Part shown: positions 8,187-15,696 of the stretch, in pieces
Position numbering within the stretch: position 1 is the stretch's first letter
How the letters are laid out: the number at the start of each line of letters is the position of its first letter
Assembly: GCA_017441585.1 (NCBI GenBank)
Contig: JAFRWW010000025.1
Coordinates: forward strand, 1-39,587
Direction of reading: 5' to 3'
Source of the DNA: Lachnospiraceae bacterium
Lineage (GTDB): Bacteria > Bacillota > Clostridia > Lachnospirales > Lachnospiraceae
DNA length: 39,587 bases
Translations under genes and position numbers: made by a program
Notes under the pieces: model-generated
The model's database searches: none
What the model was told of the DNA's origin: nothing
What the model saw: the letters and a program-made list of their open reading frames with translations, nothing else

Positions 8187-10406
8187 ATGACAAGCTGGTT
8201 TGAGGAGCAGATTGCGCTTCGAAAACTAAAAGACACAGAAGCATTTGAGGATTCGTGCCTTAAGATCGCGGGCTCGGTCATGGGGAAGAGTCTGTCTTCC
8301 GCGTTTCAGAATGAACGCGAGCAGGCAACGGATGCCATAGGCTTGATCCTTGCATACTATCATATAAAGGCCAGGGAGGTTCCCGATAAGCTTTCGTCGT
8401 TGGAGGAAGTGCTTGAGTACCTTCTCCGCCCCTACGGGATCATGACAAGAGTCGTGTCACTTCGCGAGGGATGGAGAAAGGATGCTTCCGGTGCGATGCT
8501 TGCAACATTTGCGGATGACGGTAAGCCTGTAGCGCTCATTCCGGCGGGAGCAAACAGATATAAATATGCTGATCCGGCAACGAGGCAGATGACCAGGGTC
8601 ACGGCCTCTTCGGAGAAACTCTTTGGCAGTGAGGTATTTGTGTTTTACAAGGCCTTCCCGCCAAGAGCCATGACCATGAAGGATCTGTACGCCTACATCT
8701 TTTCAAACCTTGACAGGCACGGCGTTTTTGGTTACTTCGGCTTTGCGCTTATCGCCACATGTGTCGGAATGCTGATCCCGTGGATCAACAGGATGCTGTT
8801 CTCGGATATCGTAGCGATGAAGAGCGCATCCGCATTTTTTGCGATCGCGGTATTTCTGATATGCGCATCGCTTTCAAGCCTCTTGTTTGGAACGATACAG
8901 GAGCTGTTCCTTCGAAGGCTGACACAGAAGCTCAGTTTAAGCATCGAATCGGCAACGATGATGAGGATTCTGACGCTCCCGAGATCTTTCTTTACGAAGT
9001 ACACGTCGGGTGATCTTGCAAAACGCGTCAGCAACATGAGTGTCCTCCTATACGAGATATTGAATATGGTCATGTCCTGTTTCACGACCGCACTGTTCTC
9101 ATTCTTATATATCTTCCAGATACGATCATTTGCCCCGGTTCTTGCCGTACCGGCCTTTCTCGTGGCAGCGCTTCAGATGATAACTATAATAGCGGCGTTT
9201 GTCATAAGGTCAAAAATAAACCTGACGCAGATGGAGCTTGACGCAAAAGAGAGCGGCCTGTCCTATTCACTGATCACCGGTATCGAGAAGATTAAACTTT
9301 CGGGAGCCGAGAAACGGGCATTTTCAAAATGGGCAGGCGCCTACGCTGCCCAGTCAAAGTATCTGTATGATCCGCCCATGTTCGTAAAGGTATTCCCGGC
9401 AATCATGACCGCGATTGCCCTTACCGGTACGATCATGGTATACTATCTTGCGATAAAGACGAATATCAATGTCAGTCAGTACTATGCGTTCAATGCCGCT
9501 TTTGCCATTATGAACGGTGCATTTAAGGTGCTTGTTCCGATGATATGGCTTGCGGCACGGATAGCCCCTACGTTTGAGCTGATACGTCCAGTGATAGAGA
9601 CGGCACCTGAGATAGCTGAGGACAAACTTGTCATAGAAAAACTCTCCGGCGGGATTGAGCTGAGTAATGTTACATTTCGCTACAGTGAAGACATGCCTTG
9701 CGTGCTTGACAACGTAAGCCTTAAGATCAGTCCGGGCCAGTATGTCGCGATAACAGGTAAGACGGGATGCGGCAAGAGTACACTCATGCGTGTCATGCTC
9801 GGCTTTGATAAGCCCCAGAAGGGAGCTGTTTATTATGATGGACGTGATCTGGACAGGATAGATTTAAAGTCCCTTAGGTCCAGGATCGGTACCGTCATGC
9901 AGAACGATTCTCTGTTTATGGGAGATATCTACTCGAATATCGTCATCTCCGCGCCGCAGCTGACATTGGAGGATGCATGGTCTGCGGCTGAGATGGCAGG
10001 CATAGCCGATGACATCAGGCAGATGCCCATGAACATGTTCACGATCATAGGGGAAGGCACAGGCGGTATCTCCGGCGGCCAGAAACAGCGGCTGATGATA
10101 GCCCGGGCCATTGCGCCAAAGCCGAAGATCTTAATGTTTGATGAAGCAACATCCGCCCTTGACAATATCACGCAGAAGAAGGTAGCGGATTCACTGGATG
10201 CTCTTCAATGTACAAGGATCGTCATAGCTCACAGACTGTCCACCATTAAGAACTGTGACAGGATCATTGTACTTGATGAAGGAAAGATCGTGGAGGATGG
10301 AACATATGATGAACTGATTGCAAAGAACGGCTGCTTTGCAGAACTTGTATCACGTCAGCAGGTGGAGCGAAAAATGGAGAGATGCTATGAGAACCAGCAC
10401 ATATGA
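8187..10406 (+). CDS. Second NHLM-type ABC transporter (ATPase/permease)
   Basis: A 739-residue protein. The ATG at 8187 is chosen because GGGAGAA (8177-8183) precedes it; an in-frame TTG lies 12 bases earlier. Residues 1-160 form the family's N-terminal region, which lacks the C39 cysteine. The transmembrane domain follows (about 175-450), then the ATPase with Walker A GKTGCGKST near 524, signature ISGGQKQR, Walker B ILMFDEATSALD and VIAHRLST. In NHLM systems this protein accompanies the C39 exporter, probably as a heterodimer partner. Its last 7 codons overlap the start of the first radical SAM gene (10387-10406). The tail ending CYENQHI is read out of that gene's leader, which suggests that the original 3' end was replaced by recombination. 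Confidence 0.9.
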   Translation: MTSWFEEQIALRKLKDTEAFEDSCLKIAGSVMGKSLSSAFQNEREQATDAIGLILAYYHIKAREVPDKLSSLEEVLEYLLRPYGIMTRVVSLREGWRKDASGAMLATFADDGKPVALIPAGANRYKYADPATRQMTRVTASSEKLFGSEVFVFYKAFPPRAMTMKDLYAYIFSNLDRHGVFGYFGFALIATCVGMLIPWINRMLFSDIVAMKSASAFFAIAVFLICASLSSLLFGTIQELFLRRLTQKLSLSIESATMMRILTLPRSFFTKYTSGDLAKRVSNMSVLLYEILNMVMSCFTTALFSFLYIFQIRSFAPVLAVPAFLVAALQMITIIAAFVIRSKINLTQMELDAKESGLSYSLITGIEKIKLSGAEKRAFSKWAGAYAAQSKYLYDPPMFVKVFPAIMTAIALTGTIMVYYLAIKTNINVSQYYAFNAAFAIMNGAFKVLVPMIWLAARIAPTFELIRPVIETAPEIAEDKLVIEKLSGGIELSNVTFRYSEDMPCVLDNVSLKISPGQYVAITGKTGCGKSTLMRVMLGFDKPQKGAVYYDGRDLDRIDLKSLRSRIGTVMQNDSLFMGDIYSNIVISAPQLTLEDAWSAAEMAGIADDIRQMPMNMFTIIGEGTGGISGGQKQRLMIARAIAPKPKILMFDEATSALDNITQKKVADSLDALQCTRIVIAHRLSTIKNCDRIIVLDEGKIVEDGTYDELIAKNGCFAELVSRQQVERKMERCYENQHI

Positions 10407-11982
10407 GATTTTCCTGCCGCTCATTGGCACGGACGGGAAACCCATCGAAGGCCGTGCCCTTCTCCTCAATGGGCTTTACGGTGCGGTGGACGTGGTGACG
10501 CAGGAGGAAAGGGAAATCATCTCGGCGAGGGAGTTCGACAAGCTCCCCCTCCCGGTTTTTGAGCGGCTTTCCCTCCGGGGGCATATCACCCGGAAAACAG
10601 AGGAAGAGGAGATCGCCGATATGCGTCTTCTTTCCCGGATCCACCGGGCCATTCCGGCGTGGAACGGCGCGAGGCTCGTGATCATGCCCACCTACGACTG
10701 CAATTTCCGCTGCCCGTACTGCGTCGAGCAGCACCGACTGAAAAACGGGGAGGCTTGGCTCTCAAGCGCCATGGAGGGCGAGACGATAGATGCAGTTTTC
10801 GCCGCAGTGGATCATTACAAGGCGCGGGGGGGTGCCTTTGCCAGCTGTGTGCTTTACGGCGGTGAGCCCTTCCTTGAAAAGAACCGGGAGGTAGTGCGGC
10901 GCATTGTCGAAAAGTGCAGTGCCCGCGGCATAACAATCCAGGCCAGCACCAACGGCTATGAGCTCGAAGCCTTCCTTGACTGTATCGACGAATATCCATT
11001 CGATCACCTGCAAATCACGGTGGACGGCGTGGCAGAGCAAAACGACCGCCGCCGCCTGCACAGGGACGGCCTACCCACTTACGACCGCATTTTGAAAAAT
11101 GTGGAGCTGGCCCTTCAGCGGGGCGTGGCCGTCAGCCTTCGGGTGAATGTGGGGCGTGAGAACCTTCACGGTATCGGGGCACTGGTGGATGACCTGAGAG
11201 CCCGGGGCTTTATTGAAAAGGAAAGTGTGCGGGCCGGGGAGGAAAAGAGACTGAAGGAAAAAGACGTAGGCGCGAAGACGAAGAGGGGGTGGTTTACCTA
11301 CTACTTCAAGGCGGCTTACGATGACACCCATCCGGAGAATACGGTATCGGAGCAGGCCATCATAGACGAGCTGATGAAGATCGGCTTCACCGTCGAGGAA
11401 GCCTGCCGGCGGGAGCGCCAGTACATCCAATTTGCGGAAAGACTGTCCCGGCTTTTCAGGAAGGAGAGCCTCCCTCAGTTTTCCCCGGTGTATTGTGATG
11501 CGGAGACGGGGCTGGTGGTGGTGGATCCTTTCGGCAAGGTCTATTCCTGCTTTGACGCGGTGGCGAAGGTCGCAAACAGCGTGGGCTATGTGGATCGGGA
11601 TTTGGGCCGCTTCCTATGGAACTTCAACAGGGCGAAGTGGCGCGTCCGCACCACGGACAACATGGAGGCCTGCCACGCCTGTCCCTATGCTTTCATCTGC
11701 CGGGGCGGCTGCGCGTTCCGGGCCAACTATGAGCATGGTAGCTATTTCCGGGAGCACTGCGGCGAGATCAGGGAGATCGTTGCCTTCGTTGCTTCCCATA
11801 TGGCAGGCAAGGAGTGGGAAAAGAACCATGACGAGGAAATGACCCTTTCCCTGGCGGGACCGCTTTCGCAGCTCACGGCGGCGGAGCGGGAGACCATCAT
11901 GATGACGAAGAGCCCCAGGGAAATATTGAGGACTTTGCAGACGTCCGGGCTGTTTGCCTGCGAGGAAGAAAAAGGTGTATAA
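10387..11982 (+). CDS. Radical SAM-SPASM peptide maturase, copy 1
   Basis: A 531-residue enzyme. The start ATG is at 10387 inside the end of the ABC gene; all three copies begin ATGAGAACCAGCAC behind a GGAGA-type site, which fixes it. The radical SAM cluster motif C-x3-C-x2-C is Cys105, Cys109 and Cys112 (CNFRCPYC), and LYGGEPF is the GGEP motif that holds SAM. The SPASM region near the C-terminus has the expected Cys set (YCDAE, YSCFD, ACHAC, ICRGGC, EHC) for auxiliary iron-sulfur clusters. Relatives install thioether or carbon-carbon links in peptides whose leader they bind through an N-terminal recognition domain. The first about 100 residues could be that part. The third Cys is followed by Val, where copies 2 and 3 have Tyr and Phe. 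Confidence 0.9.
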   Translation: MRTSTYEIFLPLIGTDGKPIEGRALLLNGLYGAVDVVTQEEREIISAREFDKLPLPVFERLSLRGHITRKTEEEEIADMRLLSRIHRAIPAWNGARLVIMPTYDCNFRCPYCVEQHRLKNGEAWLSSAMEGETIDAVFAAVDHYKARGGAFASCVLYGGEPFLEKNREVVRRIVEKCSARGITIQASTNGYELEAFLDCIDEYPFDHLQITVDGVAEQNDRRRLHRDGLPTYDRILKNVELALQRGVAVSLRVNVGRENLHGIGALVDDLRARGFIEKESVRAGEEKRLKEKDVGAKTKRGWFTYYFKAAYDDTHPENTVSEQAIIDELMKIGFTVEEACRRERQYIQFAERLSRLFRKESLPQFSPVYCDAETGLVVVDPFGKVYSCFDAVAKVANSVGYVDRDLGRFLWNFNRAKWRVRTTDNMEACHACPYAFICRGGCAFRANYEHGSYFREHCGEIREIVAFVASHMAGKEWEKNHDEEMTLSLAGPLSQLTAAERETIMMTKSPREILRTLQTSGLFACEEEKGV

Positions 11983-12061
11983 GGTAATCTATAACAATCC
12001 GCAGCTGTCCGGAACCTGTTCTTCATAGTTACAAATAATTTTTTTATCAGGAGGTTTTAAA

Positions 12062-12310
12062 ATGGAAAACAACAACGCAAAGGAACTGACACGGGAGCAA
12101 ATTCAAAAGGTGATGGCCTGTGAGACCGCAGAGGAACTGATGGCAGTGGCGAAAGCCGAGGGCTTTGAACTGACAGAAAAGGAGGCCGAGGCATACATGG
12201 ACGAATTTATCAACGCCGATTTGGACGACGAGGCTCTTGCCAAGGTCGCGGGCGGTGGCTGGGATTCGCCATCATGCGGGGATGATACAGCCTGGACCTA
12301 TGCGGACTGA
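12062..12310 (+). CDS. Nif11-type leader RiPP precursor peptide
   Basis: An 82-residue peptide with an excellent ribosome site (AGGAGGT, 12049-12055). Residues 9-50 have the Nif11-like leader pattern: LTREQIQKV, then ELMAVAKAEGFELTEKEAEAYM, ending in an acidic helix DLDDEALAKV. The processing site is AGGG at 63-66. Cleavage after Gly65 or Gly66 leaves a core of 17 or 16 residues, (G)WDSPSCGDDTAWTYAD. The core has one Cys (72), two Trp (67, 78), one Tyr (80), two Thr, two Ser and four Asp, so it offers both a thioether donor and aromatic crosslink sites. It lies between radical SAM copies 1 and 2, 79 bases after copy 1. It is the only precursor I can find in the cluster. Confidence 0.88.
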   Translation: MENNNAKELTREQIQKVMACETAEELMAVAKAEGFELTEKEAEAYMDEFINADLDDEALAKVAGGGWDSPSCGDDTAWTYAD

Positions 12311-12349
12311 TCTGACACTGTGCGTGGGCCGTCAAAAAGGAGAGACGAT

Positions 12350-13993
12350 ATGAGAACCAGCACGTACGAGATTTTCCTGCCGCTCATCGGCACGTACGGG
12401 AAACCCATCGAGGGTCGCGCGCTTCTCCTCAACGGGCTGTATGGCGCGGTGGACGTAGTGACGCAGGAGGAAAGGGAACTCATCGCAGCCGGGAAGTTCG
12501 ACAGGCTCCCCAGCCCGGTTTTTGAGCGGCTTTCCCTCCGGGGGCATATCACCCGGAAAACAGAGGAAGAGGAGATCGCCGATATGCGTCTTCTTTCCCG
12601 GATCCACCGGGCCATCCCGGCGTGGAACGAAGCATGGCTCGTGATCATGCCTACTTACGACTGCAATTTCCGCTGCCCCTACTGCTATGAGCAGCACCGC
12701 CTGAAAAACGGGAAGGAATGGCTCTCAAGCGTCATGGCGGGCGGGACGATGGACGCGGTTTTCGCTGCGGTGGACGATCATAAGGCACGGGGCTTTGCCT
12801 TTGCAAGCTGCGTGCTTTATGGCGGCGAGCCCTTCCTTGAAAAGAACCGGGAGGTGGTGCGGCACATTGCCGAGAACTGCAAGGCCCGCGGCATAAAAAT
12901 CCAGGCCGTCACCAACGGCTACGAGCTCGAATCCTTCCTTGACTGTATCGAGGAGTATCCATTCGATTACCTGCAGGTCACGGTGGATGGTGTGGCGGAG
13001 CTGAACGACCGCCGCCGCCTGCACAAGAACGGTCTGCCCACCTACGACCGCATTTTAAGCAACGTGGAGCTGGCCCTTCAGCGGGGCGTGGGCATCAGAC
13101 TCCGGGTGAATGTGGGGTGTGATAACCTTCACGGCATCGGGGCGTTGATAGACGACCTCAAAGCCCGGGGCTTTATTGAGAAAGAAAAGGCGCGGGCCGA
13201 GGAAGAAAGGAAGCTGAAAGAAAAAGACAAAAACGCAAAGACCGGGCGGGGACATTTCCATTATTTTTTCAAGGCCGCCTACGACGACGCCCACCCGGAG
13301 AAGAATGTTTCGGAACAGGCCATCATAGACGAGCTGATGAAGATCGGCTTCACCGCCGAGGAAGCCATCTGGCAGGAGCGCCAGTACATCCAATTCGCGG
13401 ACAGGCTGTCCGTCCTTTTCAGGAAGGAGAGCTTCCCCCGGTTTTCCCCGGTATACTGCGACGCGGAGAGGGGGCAGGTGGTGGTGGATCCCTTCGGCAA
13501 GGTCTATGCCTGCCTTGACTCGGTGGCGAAGGTCGAAAACAGCGTGGGCTGTGTGGATCAGGATCTTGGCCGTTTCCTCTGGAACTTCAACAAGGCGAAA
13601 TGGCGTGTCCGCACCACGGACAACCTGGAGGCCTGCGTCGCCTGTCCCTACGCTTTGAACTGCGGGGGCGGCTGCGGGTTCCGGGCGAACTACGAGCACG
13701 GCAGCTATTTCCGGGAGCACTGCGGTGAGATCAGGGAGATCGTCGCCTTCGTTGCTTCCCACCTGGCGGGCAGGGAGTGGGAGAAGAACCACGATGAGGA
13801 AATGGGCCTTTCCCTGGCGGAGCCGCTCTCGCGGCTTACGGCGGCGGAGCGGGAAACCATCATGACAACGAAGGGGCACAGGGAAATATTCGAGATCCTT
13901 GAAAAACTTGGGCTGCTTTCCGGAAAAGAAAAGGAGACCAGTTATGAGAACCAGCACGTACGAGATTTTTCTTCCGCTCACAGGTGCGGATGA
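12350..13993 (+). CDS. Radical SAM-SPASM peptide maturase, copy 2
   Basis: A 547-residue paralogue of copy 1. The ATG at 12350 follows AAAAGGAGAG (12335-12344). The first 85 residues are almost identical to copy 1. The cluster cysteines are Cys105, Cys109 and Cys112 (CNFRCPYC, then YEQH), and the GGEP motif and SPASM cysteines are present (ALNCGGGC in place of the RGGC form). It diverges most in the Lys/Glu-rich linker around residues 280-310. The natural end of the family (after ...LGLLSG) seems to have been lost. The frame runs on into copy 3's start and adds about 20 residues (SYENQHVRDFSSAHRCG), so it overlaps copy 3 by 50 bases. It starts 39 bases after the precursor stop. Confidence 0.9.
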   Translation: MRTSTYEIFLPLIGTYGKPIEGRALLLNGLYGAVDVVTQEERELIAAGKFDRLPSPVFERLSLRGHITRKTEEEEIADMRLLSRIHRAIPAWNEAWLVIMPTYDCNFRCPYCYEQHRLKNGKEWLSSVMAGGTMDAVFAAVDDHKARGFAFASCVLYGGEPFLEKNREVVRHIAENCKARGIKIQAVTNGYELESFLDCIEEYPFDYLQVTVDGVAELNDRRRLHKNGLPTYDRILSNVELALQRGVGIRLRVNVGCDNLHGIGALIDDLKARGFIEKEKARAEEERKLKEKDKNAKTGRGHFHYFFKAAYDDAHPEKNVSEQAIIDELMKIGFTAEEAIWQERQYIQFADRLSVLFRKESFPRFSPVYCDAERGQVVVDPFGKVYACLDSVAKVENSVGCVDQDLGRFLWNFNKAKWRVRTTDNLEACVACPYALNCGGGCGFRANYEHGSYFREHCGEIREIVAFVASHLAGREWEKNHDEEMGLSLAEPLSRLTAAERETIMTTKGHREIFEILEKLGLLSGKEKETSYENQHVRDFSSAHRCG

Positions 13994-15551
13994 GAAACCC
14001 ATCGAAGGCCGCGCCTTGCTCATCAACGGTCTATATGGCGCGGTGGACGTGGTGACGCAGGAGGAAAGGGATGTCATCGCGGCAGGGGAGTTCGAAAAGC
14101 TGCCCCTCCCGGTTTTTGAGCGGCTTTCCCTCCGGGGGCATATCACCCGGAAGACGGAGGAAGAAGAGGTCGCCGACATGCGGCTGCTTTCCCGCGTTTA
14201 CAAGATCATTCCGGCGAGGAGCAGTGTGGAGCTCGCGATCATGCCCACCTACGACTGCAATTTCCGCTGCCCTTACTGCTTCGAGCAGCACCGCCTGAAA
14301 AACGGGGAGGTGTGGCTGGAAAGCATCATGGAGAATGAAACGATGGACGCGATTTTTGCCGCGCTGGACGACTACAGGGCGCGGGGCTGCGCGCTGAGTG
14401 CCTGTACGCTTTACGGCGGTGAGCCCTTCCTTGAAAAGAACATGGAGGTGGTTCGGCGCATTGCGGACAGGTGCAAGGCTCGCGGCATGAAAATCGGAGT
14501 CGTCACCAACGGCTACGATCTCGAATCGTTTCTTGATTTCATAGAGGAGTACCAGATCCATTCCCTGCAGGTCACGGTGGACGGCACGGCGGAGGTGAAC
14601 AACCGCCGCCGTCTGCATAAGGACGGCCTCCCCACTTACGACCGTATTTTGAACAACGTGGAGCTGGCTCTTCGGCGGGGTGTGGGGATCAGACTCCGGG
14701 TGAATGTGGGGCGTGAGAACCTTCACGGCATCGGGGCGCTCCTTGGCGACCTGAGGGAGAGGGGCCTCATCGGGAAAGCGGACACAAAACCGGCGCATCC
14801 TGTGCCTGGGTCCGCGCCAGGCCATCTGCAGCCGTCGGAAAAAGCGCAGGCCGGGCGGGGGGATTTCAGTTACTATTTCAAGGCCGTCAATGACGATGCC
14901 CACCCGGAGAATAATGTTTCGGAGCAGGCTATCATAGACGAGCTTATGAAGACTGGCTTCACAGCCAGGGAAGCCATTCGGCTGCAGAGTCAATATGACA
15001 CCCTTGCGGAAGGGCTCTCCGAACTTTTCAGAAAGGAAACATTTCCCCGGTTCTCCCCGGCATATTGCGGCGCGGAGCAGGGAATGCTGGTGGTGGATCC
15101 CTTCGGCAAGGTCTATACCTGCTGGGACATTGTGGCGAAAGAAGAAAACAGTGTGGGCTTCGTGGATCAGGACCTTGGACGTTTCCTTTGGAACTTCAAC
15201 AAGGCGAAGTGGCGCGTCCGGACCACGGACAACCTGGAGGCCTGCCGCGCCTGTCCCTATGCTTTCCTCTGCCGGGGCGGCTGTGCGTCCCGGGCGTACT
15301 ACGAGCACGGCAGCCTTTTCCGCGAGTACTGCGGCGAGATCAGGGAGATCGTCGCCTTTGTTGCTTCCCATATGGCGGGTGCGGAGTGGGAGAAAAACCA
15401 CGACGAGGAAATGACCCTTTCCCTGGCAGGGCCGCTCTCGCGGCTTACGGCGGCAGAGCGGGAGACCATCATGACGACGAAAAGCCAAAAGGAAATGTTC
15501 GGGATCGTGAAAGAACTCGGACTGTTTGCAGGAGCAGAAGAAAAAGCGTAA
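13944..15551 (+). CDS. Radical SAM-SPASM peptide maturase, copy 3
   Basis: A 535-residue paralogue. The ATG at 13944 has AAGGAGA at 13931-13937 and begins with the same MRTSTYEIFLPL as the others. The C-x3-C-x2-C motif is Cys105, Cys109 and Cys112, followed by Phe. GGEP and SPASM cysteines are intact. It is the most diverged copy: the linker near residues 275-300 is replaced by a Pro-rich insert (KPAHPVPGSAPGHLQPSEK), and the region around 88-98 differs from copies 1 and 2. Three enzymes with one substrate peptide in cis may modify different residues of the same core, or act on precursors encoded elsewhere. It ends at the TAA that opens a palindrome. Confidence 0.9.
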   Translation: MRTSTYEIFLPLTGADEKPIEGRALLINGLYGAVDVVTQEERDVIAAGEFEKLPLPVFERLSLRGHITRKTEEEEVADMRLLSRVYKIIPARSSVELAIMPTYDCNFRCPYCFEQHRLKNGEVWLESIMENETMDAIFAALDDYRARGCALSACTLYGGEPFLEKNMEVVRRIADRCKARGMKIGVVTNGYDLESFLDFIEEYQIHSLQVTVDGTAEVNNRRRLHKDGLPTYDRILNNVELALRRGVGIRLRVNVGRENLHGIGALLGDLRERGLIGKADTKPAHPVPGSAPGHLQPSEKAQAGRGDFSYYFKAVNDDAHPENNVSEQAIIDELMKTGFTAREAIRLQSQYDTLAEGLSELFRKETFPRFSPAYCGAEQGMLVVDPFGKVYTCWDIVAKEENSVGFVDQDLGRFLWNFNKAKWRVRTTDNLEACRACPYAFLCRGGCASRAYYEHGSLFREYCGEIREIVAFVASHMAGAEWEKNHDEEMTLSLAGPLSRLTAAERETIMTTKSQKEMFGIVKELGLFAGAEEKA

Positions 15552-15578
15552 CTGTTCAGACGCGGTTCTGAACAGTTA
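15549..15578 (+). promoter_or_regulatory. 11-base perfect inverted repeat after radical SAM copy 3
   Basis: TAACTGTTCAG (15549-15559) pairs with CTGAACAGTTA (15568-15578) across 8 bases. No T-run follows on the plus strand, so it is not a normal terminator for copy 3. GAAAAAGCGTA flanks it on both sides as a direct repeat. It overlaps the -35 area of the next promoter candidate and may be an operator, an RNA-processing hairpin, or a scar. Confidence 0.6.
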
Positions 15579-15594
15579 CGAAAAAGCGTATAAT
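15566..15594 (+). promoter_or_regulatory. Possible promoter for the pseudo-radical-SAM gene
   Basis: A perfect TATAAT at 15589-15594 with a weak TTCTGA 17 bases upstream (15566-15571). It would start transcription near 15601, just ahead of AAGGAGA at 15612-15618. The poor -35 box overlaps the palindrome, which would suit an activator or repressor site. Confidence 0.4.
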
Positions 15595-15632
15595 ACACTA
15601 TAAAGAATGATAAGGAGATTTTACACGTGAAA

Positions 15633-15693
15633 CGTGCTGCAGATGGAAAAAAAGCGCTGCAGATGGAAAAACGCGCTGCCGATGGAGGGAAGG
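15633..15693 (+). repeat. Three near-identical 19-20-base units in the leader of the pseudo-radical-SAM gene
   Basis: GCTGCAGATGGAAAAA occurs at 15636 and 15656, and the variant GCTGCCGATGGAGGGA at 15675, with a spacing of 20 and 19 bases. The third unit supplies the GGAGGG ribosome site of the gene starting at 15697. This looks like slippage or a duplicated translation start. Confidence 0.75.
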
Positions 15694-15696
15694 ATG

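Noticed and set aside
10675..10740. Val after the third cluster Cys of radical SAM copy 1 as an inactivating change
   Set aside because: The residue after the motif is not a cluster ligand; all three Cys are present.
13055..15488. Long minus-strand frames (374 and 485 codons) across radical SAM copies 2 and 3
   Set aside because: They mirror the plus-strand genes in GC-rich DNA. The plus-strand proteins carry complete catalytic motifs, while the minus frames have no motif and the same frames recur in each paralogue.
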